Shown here piece after piece: positions 1 to 6,383 of a stretch of DNA of 9,348 bases. Under the pieces are notes generated by a model that was given only the letters and a program-made list of their open reading frames with translations, did no database searches and was not told where the DNA came from. This DNA is from JAKQIM01 sp029557965 (lineage in GTDB: Bacteria; Chloroflexota; Anaerolineae; Anaerolineales; UBA4823). Position 1 is the first letter of the stretch; each line of letters begins with the position of its first letter. The DNA is taken from contig DAOQUL010000112.1 in NCBI GenBank assembly GCA_035341015.1, positions 1 through 9,348 of the forward strand, written 5' to 3'. A program made the position numbers and the translations under genes.

Positions 1-1104
1 ATTCTTGTCGGGCTATTTGCAGTTGTTTTGGGTGCTGTCGTGGCCTGGATTTTTATTCCCCAAATTGAACCCACTTTTATCAAATCAACTGCCCTGGCCG
101 GATTTTGGGCGCTGGGCGCTGGAGTATTGCTCTTGGTGATGGGCCGCATGCAGCGCTCCGCCTGGGAACTGGCTTTGATCGCCTGGATATCGCTCGATCT
201 GTTGGTTGCCGGCTGTTCTTTCAACCCCACAACTTCGATTCGTTTCTACGCTTCTGACTCGAAACATCCACCGATTACAACTTCCTCCATAACGGGAAAC
301 CGCTCTTACCTTGATCCAGACCTGGAATACCTGCTGAAATTCTCTCGCTTTCTACGCTTTGGCGATTTTCGTCCCATAGAAGATTGGTCGCACATGCGTC
401 AGGCCGGCCTGCCAAATCTCAATTTGTTGGATGGCACTTCTTCAGTCAATAACTTTGATCCGTTGGTGTTGGCGCGTTACTCCCGCTGGATGGCTGCTTT
501 GTCAGATGCCGCTGCCTTATCTCGTACTCAGGCTCTGGCAAACATGGGCGTGACATCCGAAACCTATTACGATACCCACAGTCAATCAGGTCTGTCGCAA
601 TTACGCATTCCTGAGGCTGCCCGGATTTACTGGCGCACCTGCCTTGCTTCTGCAAGCGACGAGGAGACAGCCTGGAATCTTGTCTGGCAGCAGTTATCTG
701 ACCCATCCCCAGATTGTGTGGTTGTTGAAGGTGTTGAGGGCCATTCTCTTCCCTCCCAGGAAGGCCAAACGATCCCGGTACAAATGGCCATTTTGTCCGA
801 ATCGCCAACCAGCCTGTCAATTTCTGTAAATTCGCGCGAGAATGGTTGGTTGGTTCTCGCTGATTTGTGGTATCCTTACTGGCATGTTTATGTAGATGAC
901 CAGCCTGCGCAGTTATGGCGTGCAGATTATCTCTTCCGTGGTGTTTTGGTTCCCTCTGGCCCGCATACTGTCAGGTTTGTATATCGCCCCCTGATGTTTT
1001 ACATTGGCGCTGCAATGTCTTTAGCTGGATGGTTGGTGCTTGCCGCCATTGCTTTCATTCAATTGCGACGCCATAGTCCCGATAAATCTGTTATGGAGAA
1101 ATAA
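1..1104 (+). CDS. YfhO-like polytopic membrane protein, C-terminal part
   Basis: The reading frame is open from the first base to the TAA at 1102-1104 (367 codons), so the start lies upstream and only the C-terminal portion is seen. Hydrophobic segments lie at about residues 1-20, 29-46 and 55-73. A roughly 250-residue non-membrane region follows, then a last transmembrane helix at about residues 333-357 and a short basic tail (QLRRH). Near the end, GWLVLADLWYPYWHVYVDD and the following RADYLFRGVLVPSGPHTVRFVYRP (split here only for description) match the typical C-terminal beta-rich domain of YfhO-family membrane proteins. Those are GT-C-like proteins linked to glycosylation of cell-envelope polymers. 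The family is recognised from memory of this tail; the substrate cannot be inferred. The MoxR gene starts 4 bases after the stop, so the genes are probably co-transcribed. Another large GT-C-like membrane protein with a similar tail remains possible. Confidence 0.72.
   Translation: MLVGLFAVVLGAVVAWIFIPQIEPTFIKSTALAGFWALGAGVLLLVMGRMQRSAWELALIAWISLDLLVAGCSFNPTTSIRFYASDSKHPPITTSSITGNRSYLDPDLEYLLKFSRFLRFGDFRPIEDWSHMRQAGLPNLNLLDGTSSVNNFDPLVLARYSRWMAALSDAAALSRTQALANMGVTSETYYDTHSQSGLSQLRIPEAARIYWRTCLASASDEETAWNLVWQQLSDPSPDCVVVEGVEGHSLPSQEGQTIPVQMAILSESPTSLSISVNSRENGWLVLADLWYPYWHVYVDDQPAQLWRADYLFRGVLVPSGPHTVRFVYRPLMFYIGAAMSLAGWLVLAAIAFIQLRRHSPDKSVMEK
1095..1100 (+). promoter_or_regulatory. Ribosome binding site of the MoxR gene
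   Basis: GGAGAA lies 8 bases before the ATG at 1109, overlapping the last codons of the upstream gene. It selects 1109 over the further upstream in-frame ATG at 1040, which lies deep inside the preceding gene and has no comparable motif. Confidence 0.75.
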
Positions 1105-1108
1105 TTTC

Positions 1109-2083
1109 ATGGAAGCTGACATTCAAAGCATTCAAACTTTTGCGCAGCGGCTGTTAGAAAATTTGGAAAAAGTTATTGTAGGCAAGCGTCAAACCCTGGA
1201 ACAAATTGTCATTGGTTTGCTTTGCCAGGGGCACTTGCTCATTGAAGATGTCCCGGGTGTCGGCAAAACGGTGCTGGCGCGCAGCCTGGCTCGCTCAATC
1301 GGTTGTTCATTTAACAGACTGCAATTTACGCCCGATATGTTACCCAGTGATGTTACCGGAGTGTCTATCTTTAACCAGGCCACCCGCCAATTTGAATTCC
1401 GCCCCGGGCCCATTATGGCGCAGATTGTTCTGGCTGATGAAATCAACCGTGCAACTCCCAAAACCCAGTCGGCACTGTTGGAGGCAATGGAAGAGCGCCA
1501 AATTACCGTGGATGGCACAACCTACGCTTTACCATTGCCCTTTATGGTCATGGGCACGCAAAACCCGATTGAATATGAAGGCACTTTCCCTTTGCCTGAA
1601 GCGCAGTTGGATCGCTTTCTTATGCGAGTGCACCTGGGTTATCCCATGCTGTCAGACGAAATCCGCATTCTTGATCTCCAGCAACTTCGCCACCCCATTG
1701 AAGACCTGGAGGTTGTCGCCAGTGTAGAAGACTTGCAAAAAGCGCAATCCGAAGTGAAGAAATTATTCGTCTCCGCCCCTATCAAGCGATATATCGTTGA
1801 GCTGGTGCGCGCAACTCGTGATCACACAGATGTATACCTGGGTGCCAGTCCACGCGGTAGCCTTGGTTTGTATCGAGCCGGACAGGCCCGTGCTGCGATC
1901 CTTGGCCGAGATTACGTTCTCCCGGATGATATCAAATACCTCGCCCCAATGGTTTTGGGACATCGGATGGTCTTGCAGCCTGCCGCCCGCTTGCGCAACC
2001 TGACCGCTGAGCAGGTTGTGACAGAAGTTCTGAATAACCTTCTGGTTCCTGCTGGCGAAATCTCCGCTCCGCATTCAAACTGA
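1109..2083 (+). CDS. MoxR-family AAA+ ATPase
   Basis: This 324-residue protein has the full MoxR layout. The Walker A motif is EDVPGVGKT at about residues 46-54 (K53, T54). The Walker B motif is IVLADEIN at about 106-113 (D110, E111), followed by the family signature RATPKTQSALLEAMEE. Sensor 1 is in GTQNP (N152), the arginine-finger region is LDRF (R169), and sensor 2 is in GASPRG (R249). The C-terminal lid domain carries GRDYVLPDDIKYLAP. Length is normal for the family. MoxR proteins are cytosolic hexameric ATPases thought to assemble or activate partner proteins, often with VWA-type or DUF58 partners. The DUF58 gene follows after 2 bases, which fits such a pair. The ATG at 1109 is chosen for its ribosome-binding site. 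No missing catalytic residue is seen. The client protein is unknown. Confidence 0.95.
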   Translation: MEADIQSIQTFAQRLLENLEKVIVGKRQTLEQIVIGLLCQGHLLIEDVPGVGKTVLARSLARSIGCSFNRLQFTPDMLPSDVTGVSIFNQATRQFEFRPGPIMAQIVLADEINRATPKTQSALLEAMEERQITVDGTTYALPLPFMVMGTQNPIEYEGTFPLPEAQLDRFLMRVHLGYPMLSDEIRILDLQQLRHPIEDLEVVASVEDLQKAQSEVKKLFVSAPIKRYIVELVRATRDHTDVYLGASPRGSLGLYRAGQARAAILGRDYVLPDDIKYLAPMVLGHRMVLQPAARLRNLTAEQVVTEVLNNLLVPAGEISAPHSN

Positions 2084-2085
2084 CA

Positions 2086-3402
2086 ATGCGCGTACGCCGT
2101 ACTTTCTGGGTCTTGCTGGTACTGGTTGCTCTATTTTTTATCGCAGCGAGAAGCCCTTTAATGCCTTTGATTGCCAATCAACGTGGCTGGACGCCGGAGG
2201 CGCAGGCGGTTTTTTTGCGTCCCATGTATCTGCTTGCCGGGATGATTGTTATCTGTGCAATTTGGGCTTTTCTCTCTGTGCGTAACCTTGAAGTGCATCG
2301 GTATGCGCGTTTGTTGCGCCACCAGGTTGGGCAGGTCTTTGAGGAACGGATTGAGGTCACCAACCATACTCGCCGTATGCGCCTGTGGATGGAAGTAAAA
2401 GACAACAGTCCCTTGCCTGCCAGCCGGGGCTCAAAGGTGTTGGCTGGGCTTGGTAGCCGCCAGGCGCGTTCATATATCACCCGTACTCAAATGATTAAAC
2501 GCGGCGGATTCCCGCTAGGCCCAACAGTGGTGACCTCTGGGGACCCGTTTGGGTTGTTTGCTTTTTCTCGAACATTCCCGCCAGAGAAAATGCTTGTTGT
2601 TCTGCCATATATGGTGGAACTGGTGGATTTCCCAATCCAGCCGGGAATGCTGCCCGGCGGTCGGGCGTTACGGCGTCGCAGTTTGGAGGTGTCACCCCAC
2701 GCAGCCAGCGTCCGAGAATATGCCCCCGGCGACCCCCTCAGTCGTATCCATTGGAAAACAACCGCCCGTCGCGACCGCCTCATGGTTAAAGAATTTGAGC
2801 AGGACCCCCAGGCTGATGTCTGGATATTTGTTGATGCCTTGAATTCAATTCAGCAGGCTGTTTCTGTCCCCGAAGAAACCGGTGCGCAGAATGAGTTTTG
2901 GACCTTTTTCCAAAAAACCGATGTTACACTTCCGCCGCATACTTTTGAATATACGGTTAGTTCTGCTGCTTCCATCGCGAATTATTTCATCCGGCAGGGG
3001 CGGCCTGTTGGTTTAGCCTGCAATGGCAAAAGTGCCGCCGTTCATCCGGCCGAACGCGGGGAACGCCAGTTCAGCAAAATATTAGAAACTTTGGCATTTG
3101 TTACCTCCGACGGCGAAACACCGCTGTTAGGCTTATTGGAAGCCCAGGCCGGGCGTATTCCCCGCGGCAGCACGGTGGTTCTGGTCACCGCCGCCACAGA
3201 TACTACTGTAGATCTGTCGCTCGATTTGCTCATGCGCCAGGATTTACGCCCCATAGTGGTTTTTGTTGATCCTGCTTCTTTTGGCAGCCTCTTATCACCA
3301 GCAGCCGCGCTAACACGCACCCGCGCCCGCGGTGTCCCAGCGGCAATTGTTCGCCGAGATATTCCCCTGGAAGAGTCCCTGGAAACTGGCTTTTTTAGTT
3401 AA
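2086..3402 (+). CDS. DUF58 domain membrane protein, MoxR partner
   Basis: The protein has 438 residues. Two N-terminal transmembrane helices lie at about residues 7-24 and 43-64, followed by a soluble region. The DUF58 signature is at about 210-236: REYAPGDPLSRIHWKTTARR, then LMVKEFE. A VWA-like beta strand, WIFVDA, follows at 246-251. The usual metal-site DxSxS is not obvious there (D250-A-L-N-S), so metal binding is doubtful. DUF58 proteins are commonly encoded right after MoxR genes and are thought to act with them at the membrane; the biochemical role is not settled. The ATG lies 2 bases after the MoxR stop with no good ribosome-binding site, so translation is probably coupled. The hydrophobic stretch directly after the start supports it. 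The strong hairpin begins 2 bases after the stop. The transglutaminase-like gene that often follows in related clusters is absent here. Confidence 0.9.
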   Translation: MRVRRTFWVLLVLVALFFIAARSPLMPLIANQRGWTPEAQAVFLRPMYLLAGMIVICAIWAFLSVRNLEVHRYARLLRHQVGQVFEERIEVTNHTRRMRLWMEVKDNSPLPASRGSKVLAGLGSRQARSYITRTQMIKRGGFPLGPTVVTSGDPFGLFAFSRTFPPEKMLVVLPYMVELVDFPIQPGMLPGGRALRRRSLEVSPHAASVREYAPGDPLSRIHWKTTARRDRLMVKEFEQDPQADVWIFVDALNSIQQAVSVPEETGAQNEFWTFFQKTDVTLPPHTFEYTVSSAASIANYFIRQGRPVGLACNGKSAAVHPAERGERQFSKILETLAFVTSDGETPLLGLLEAQAGRIPRGSTVVLVTAATDTTVDLSLDLLMRQDLRPIVVFVDPASFGSLLSPAAALTRTRARGVPAAIVRRDIPLEESLETGFFS

Positions 3403-3404
3403 AC

Positions 3405-3445
3405 ATCAGGCAGACTGGCGAAATAAATCCGCCAGTCTGCCTGAT
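3405..3445. terminator. Shared hairpin terminator between convergent operons
   Basis: A perfect 16-bp inverted repeat: left arm ATCAGGCAGACTGGCG (3405-3420), loop AAATAAATC, right arm CGCCAGTCTGCCTGAT (3430-3445). It fills the 52-base gap between the + strand DUF58 gene (ends 3402) and the - strand small membrane gene (ends 3455), so it is placed to stop transcription from both sides. T-runs after the stem are short or broken on both strands (TATTAAAAACTATTTTTT on +, GTTTAACT on -). Termination strength is therefore inferred mainly from the stem. Confidence 0.8.
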
Positions 3446-3454
3446 TATTAAAAA

Positions 3455-3667
3455 CTATTTTTTGGCTTTTCGGCCAAGGTACCACCGGTACACAAAGTAC
3501 CAGACAACACACAGTACCGCAGTGATGCCCCAGATTGGGAAGCTGCTCTTAAGCGCTTCCCAAACATTGATAAAGAGACCCAGGTAGACTGTGCTGGCGA
3601 CAAAGACAATCAGGAATGTGCCAAACAGCCAAAAACGCATCAGGTTTAACAGCTTCTTGTCTTCCAT
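3455..3667 (-). CDS. Small two-helix membrane protein, unknown function
   Basis: A 70-residue protein that I do not recognise. It has a charged N-terminus (MEDKKLLNLMR), a first hydrophobic helix at about residues 12-33, a short linker, and a second aromatic-rich helix at about 44-63. It ends in a basic tail (GRKAKK). By the positive-inside rule both ends probably face the cytoplasm, forming a hairpin in the membrane. A clear ribosome-binding site, GAGGAG (3673-3678), lies 5 bases upstream of the ATG, so the gene is probably real despite its size. It is the last gene of the - strand operon, 40 bases after the mogA-like gene, and ends just before the shared hairpin. Nothing in the sequence links it to molybdenum cofactor work. 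Confidence 0.72.
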   Translation of the reverse strand: MEDKKLLNLMRFWLFGTFLIVFVASTVYLGLFINVWEALKSSFPIWGITAVLCVVWYFVYRWYLGRKAKK

Positions 3668-3707
3668 TTTTACTCCTCTATTTCATCGGATTCTGCATGG
3701 TAATCTG

Positions 3708-4226
3708 TCAGCCCTGCTTTTTGCTCGGGGACAGGTGATGCCCAGTTTCGGCAGACGCTCTATTTTGGATCAGGTCAATGGCATGGGGCAGTACCCGTAA
3801 AACAATTTGGAAATTTTCAATAGCTGCTTTGGGGCTTCCGGGAAGGTTGATGATCAGGGTGGTTCCACGAATACCCGCAACGGCTCGGGACAACATGGCG
3901 TGTGGCGTAATTTTTAAACTTTCAATGAGCATTGCCTCAGTTAATCCAGGAGCCAGTCGCTCAATAACAGCACGTGTGGCTTCTGGCGTAACATCGCGGG
4001 GGGCAAATCCTGTACCGCCAGTTGTTAATATTATATCGATATTCTCAGAATCGCACCAACGGATTAATGCATTCATTATTTCAGCCATTTCATCTGGCAC
4101 AACAAGTTGATGGGTCACCGTCCAATTTTGAGCCTGGATGGCTTCCTTCAGCGCTGGACCAGATGCATCGGCTCGAATTCCCTGAGCCGAGCGATCAGAA
4201 ACAGTCAGAATGCCAAAACGTAGCAT
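3708..4226 (-). CDS. mog: MogA/MoaB-family molybdenum cofactor biosynthesis protein
   Basis: A 172-residue protein with the MoCF-biosynthesis fold. It has an N-terminal strand ILTVSDRSAQG (about residues 6-16), then DASGPAL. The molybdopterin-binding signature TTGGTGFAPRDVTPEAT is at 68-84, and LSRAVAGIRGTTLIINLPGS at about 112-131 is followed by PKA. Length is typical. Family members adenylylate molybdopterin before molybdenum insertion, acting in the cytosol; MoaB is the close relative, and the two cannot be separated reliably by eye. The start ATG lies 9 bases after the stop of the PHP/AlbA_2 gene. AAGGA 12 bases upstream (inside that gene's last codons) or a closer AGG may serve as ribosome-binding site. 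No other cofactor gene is present in the window, so this gene is separated from its pathway. The tail after residue 155 is polar and probably disordered. Confidence 0.9.
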   Translation of the reverse strand: MLRFGILTVSDRSAQGIRADASGPALKEAIQAQNWTVTHQLVVPDEMAEIMNALIRWCDSENIDIILTTGGTGFAPRDVTPEATRAVIERLAPGLTEAMLIESLKITPHAMLSRAVAGIRGTTLIINLPGSPKAAIENFQIVLRVLPHAIDLIQNRASAETGHHLSPSKKQG

Positions 4227-4235
4227 GGACCTGCT

Positions 4236-5987
4236 TTATCCTTCTTCGTCTCCAACAACTTGTTTCCATGGTCCATGGATGCCGTCGTGTGTCACGCCAT
4301 AGAAATATCGGATCCCGGCAGGGGAGCGGTGCACCAGGTCAAAATAAACGAGCTTTCCCTGGCGGTGTTTTTTGATAAGTCCAAAATCGCCAACCCAGTG
4401 AATATTTGCCTGTTCAAGGTTGGAGGCCAGTTCTGTGTATTCGGTAATCGCGTAATGCCACAACCGCCGGGCAGATGCCCGGGTCACGTTCTTGACCATG
4501 TTCCCGTTACGCAGGTCCCGCATGGTGAAGTACTGCTTCCCTTGCCGTTCTTCGGGCTTTAAGACCTCAACGCCGGTCTTCGGAGCAATGTCAGATGGCG
4601 GCTCTTCGATTTCCGCAAACGTTTCGGAGGTGGGTTTTTCTTCTACTGGAACCGATACTGGGGTAGAAATGAGCGCCTGCAGGCTCTTGCTGCGCGCCAC
4701 CAGCCCAACAATTTCGTCCCGCACAGCTAAACCGGTTTCCGCCTCATCACGAACATAGATTTTGTTGTCGTCAACCGCATAGGGCGGATCGTCTCCGCGC
4801 GGCACAAGGATACGAATGATCTTCTTGCTGCGAAATTCGTGCAGCCCAACAGCACAACTCAGTGGCGGGCTGATCCGATTGCTGATTTCGCGCTCCAGTT
4901 GACTGATCGCCGTTTCATGATCCGGGACCCCAACAGGCGGTTTGTGCGGATCCTGGGCCAGGCCAATATAAAGCGTCCCGCCGTTGACGTTAGCAAACGC
5001 GCAGACATCTGCCAGAATAGCATATAACTTGCCGCTGCGAACGGTCATGCTCTCGTGAAAGTCCTGAATGATGTTGGCGCCTTCTTCCAGCGCTGCCTGA
5101 ATAAAATCGTAGGCGGGTTCTTCTTTTTGGCGCCGTGGGCGGGTCCGTGAGAAATCATTACTCCTGAATAAATCCAGGATCGCCTCAAAACTCAATTCGG
5201 GGATGAGCACCTCGGTAGTTCTATCGCCAACACCCAGATTCTTTTTTCGCTGCGGGTCAGTGGTCAGGCGGTGCGCATCTGACCCTTGAATACAATGCAT
5301 CCGGCGAGGATATTCGGGCTTTGTACCGTTGAAAAAAGTCGCCGTGGTTCGCGGCCCTTTTTGATCTAAATCGGTAACTTCCAGCGCGTGTAAATTAAAA
5401 TCTTGCGTATAGGCAATTTTTGTCTGTCCGCCAAAGTTGAAACCTCGCATTGCAACGCCATTGCTCGAGTTGGCGTGCGCCGCGATAACGAGCCCACCAG
5501 CTTCGTTGATCAGTCGATAAGCCTGCAAGACATCGCTGGATGCGCCAACGGTTTGCGATCCTTCATCGAGTGAGTCGGATGGAATATTCAATGAAAGAAG
5601 CAGGTGCTCGATTTCCCGAATGGGCTTGCGGGGGGAGAAGAGCGCCAAAATATGGAAACCAAAAGTTGCCGTAAATTCAAACCCGGGCAAAATCAATAGC
5701 TTTCCAAGCAGCCGCCGATATTCTTTCAGCCGCGTTTCCTCGTTAGGCATTAAACGATTGAGCCGTTCCAACAGTTCCAGCCCTTGAATTTCCTCTTGCA
5801 TTGTACGATATCCAAGCAGCGTATTGTGGTCTGTGAAACCCAGAATATCCACGCCGCGCGCTTCGGCGCGTTGCAAAATATCCAGATAAGTTACTTCCGG
5901 TTGTTGAAAGTCACTGGACGCGGGGGTGTGAATATGGATATCCATTACCCGCCATTGATAATTCCCATTATCATGTTTTCTAGCCAT
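4236..5987 (-). CDS. PHP phosphoesterase / AlbA_2 (Schlafen-like) fusion protein
   Basis: A 583-residue protein with three parts. (1) A PHP domain, about residues 12-280, has every classical metal ligand visible: DIHIH (H18, H20), FTDHN (D53, H54), GFEF (E104), GFH (H112), AAHANSS (H171) and GSDAHR (D237, H239). It should bind a metal cluster and hydrolyse a phosphoester. (2) An AlbA_2 domain (formerly AAA_4, shared with Schlafen proteins), about 295-432, has the hallmark FANVNGGTLYIGLA at about 331-344; such domains bind nucleic acid. (3) A proline- and glutamate-rich linker (about 440-482) leads to a basic and aromatic domain (about 485-577) that I do not recognise. The start at 5987 is chosen because TAAGGAG lies 9 bases before it; an in-frame ATG at 6011 would add 8 residues but has no such motif. 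The gene follows the response regulator by 13 bases. A nuclease, nucleotidase or regulator role is plausible but unproven. Confidence 0.85.
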   Translation of the reverse strand: MARKHDNGNYQWRVMDIHIHTPASSDFQQPEVTYLDILQRAEARGVDILGFTDHNTLLGYRTMQEEIQGLELLERLNRLMPNEETRLKEYRRLLGKLLILPGFEFTATFGFHILALFSPRKPIREIEHLLLSLNIPSDSLDEGSQTVGASSDVLQAYRLINEAGGLVIAAHANSSNGVAMRGFNFGGQTKIAYTQDFNLHALEVTDLDQKGPRTTATFFNGTKPEYPRRMHCIQGSDAHRLTTDPQRKKNLGVGDRTTEVLIPELSFEAILDLFRSNDFSRTRPRRQKEEPAYDFIQAALEEGANIIQDFHESMTVRSGKLYAILADVCAFANVNGGTLYIGLAQDPHKPPVGVPDHETAISQLEREISNRISPPLSCAVGLHEFRSKKIIRILVPRGDDPPYAVDDNKIYVRDEAETGLAVRDEIVGLVARSKSLQALISTPVSVPVEEKPTSETFAEIEEPPSDIAPKTGVEVLKPEERQGKQYFTMRDLRNGNMVKNVTRASARRLWHYAITEYTELASNLEQANIHWVGDFGLIKKHRQGKLVYFDLVHRSPAGIRYFYGVTHDGIHGPWKQVVGDEEG

Positions 5988-5996
5988 GCTCGTTTT

Positions 5997-6003
5997 CTCC
6001 TTA
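5997..6003 (-). promoter_or_regulatory. Ribosome binding site containing the upstream stop codon
   Basis: On the minus strand TAAGGAG lies 9 bases before the ATG at 5987. Its TAA is the stop codon of the response regulator gene. Ribosomes ending that gene would therefore sit on the binding site of the PHP/AlbA_2 gene, favouring coupled translation. Confidence 0.75.
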
Positions 6004-6357
6004 CCCGCCATGTGTGCGGATCCAGCTAATCAGGTCGTCGGGCATGTAGGGCTTGAGCAAAAAACCATCGGCACCCGCTTTTGCGCACGCATCACGCACG
6101 TCTTCACCCGAACTCATCAAGATCTTCAACCTGGATAATTCAGGGTTCTGTCGAATAGAACGGACAATTTCAACGCCATTGGCATTACGCAGATGAACGT
6201 CCATCAGGGTTACGTCGGGCTTCTCTGCGGCCATTTTTTCCAGGATGACCTGGGGGTTAATCTCAAAATCTGCGACAACCTGAAACCCCTCCAGTTGGAG
6301 CAGGGTTTTTAATAGACTTCGCATTGTAAAATCGTCTTCAACTAACATTACTTTCAT
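6001..6357 (-). CDS. Single-domain (CheY-like) response regulator
   Basis: A 118-residue protein consisting only of a receiver domain. The acidic pair D8-D9 binds magnesium, D53 in LMDVHL is the phosphorylation site, S83 (in LMSSGED) is the switch Ser/Thr, and K102 in LLKPY is the invariant lysine. All are present, so it should be phosphorylated normally. There is no DNA-binding or enzymatic output domain, and no histidine kinase in the window. The signal must therefore come from elsewhere and be passed on by protein contact. Its gene sits between lon and the PHP/AlbA_2 gene, and its stop codon lies inside the latter's ribosome-binding site, so that fusion protein is a candidate partner (inference). 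AGGAA (6365-6369) lies 7 bases before its ATG. The 26-base gap to lon suggests the same transcript. Confidence 0.93.
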   Translation of the reverse strand: MKVMLVEDDFTMRSLLKTLLQLEGFQVVADFEINPQVILEKMAAEKPDVTLMDVHLRNANGVEIVRSIRQNPELSRLKILMSSGEDVRDACAKAGADGFLLKPYMPDDLISWIRTHGG

Positions 6358-6383
6358 ATCATTGTTCCTGTCTTGTAGATGAA

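Noticed and set aside
446..820. A 124-codon open frame on the - strand under the YfhO-like gene
   Set aside because: It is antisense to a frame with clear family features, and its composition and lack of motifs indicate a chance frame.
1040..1108. A longer MoxR start at the ATG at 1040
   Set aside because: It would overlap 65 bases of the upstream gene, has no ribosome-binding site, and its extra 23 residues do not resemble a MoxR N-terminus.
3405..3445. The inverted repeat as a mobile-element end or binding site
   Set aside because: It sits exactly between two convergent stop codons, is not repeated elsewhere in the window, and has no transposase nearby, so a terminator explains it better.
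3668..3707. Possible internal promoter before the small membrane gene
   Set aside because: The minus-strand gap has a weak TTGACA-like CTGACAG but no convincing -10 box at a proper distance.
6009..6011. Start of the PHP/AlbA_2 gene at 6011, overlapping the response regulator end
   Set aside because: There is no Shine-Dalgarno-like motif before it, whereas the ATG at 5987 has TAAGGAG at a good distance. The 8 extra residues add nothing recognisable.
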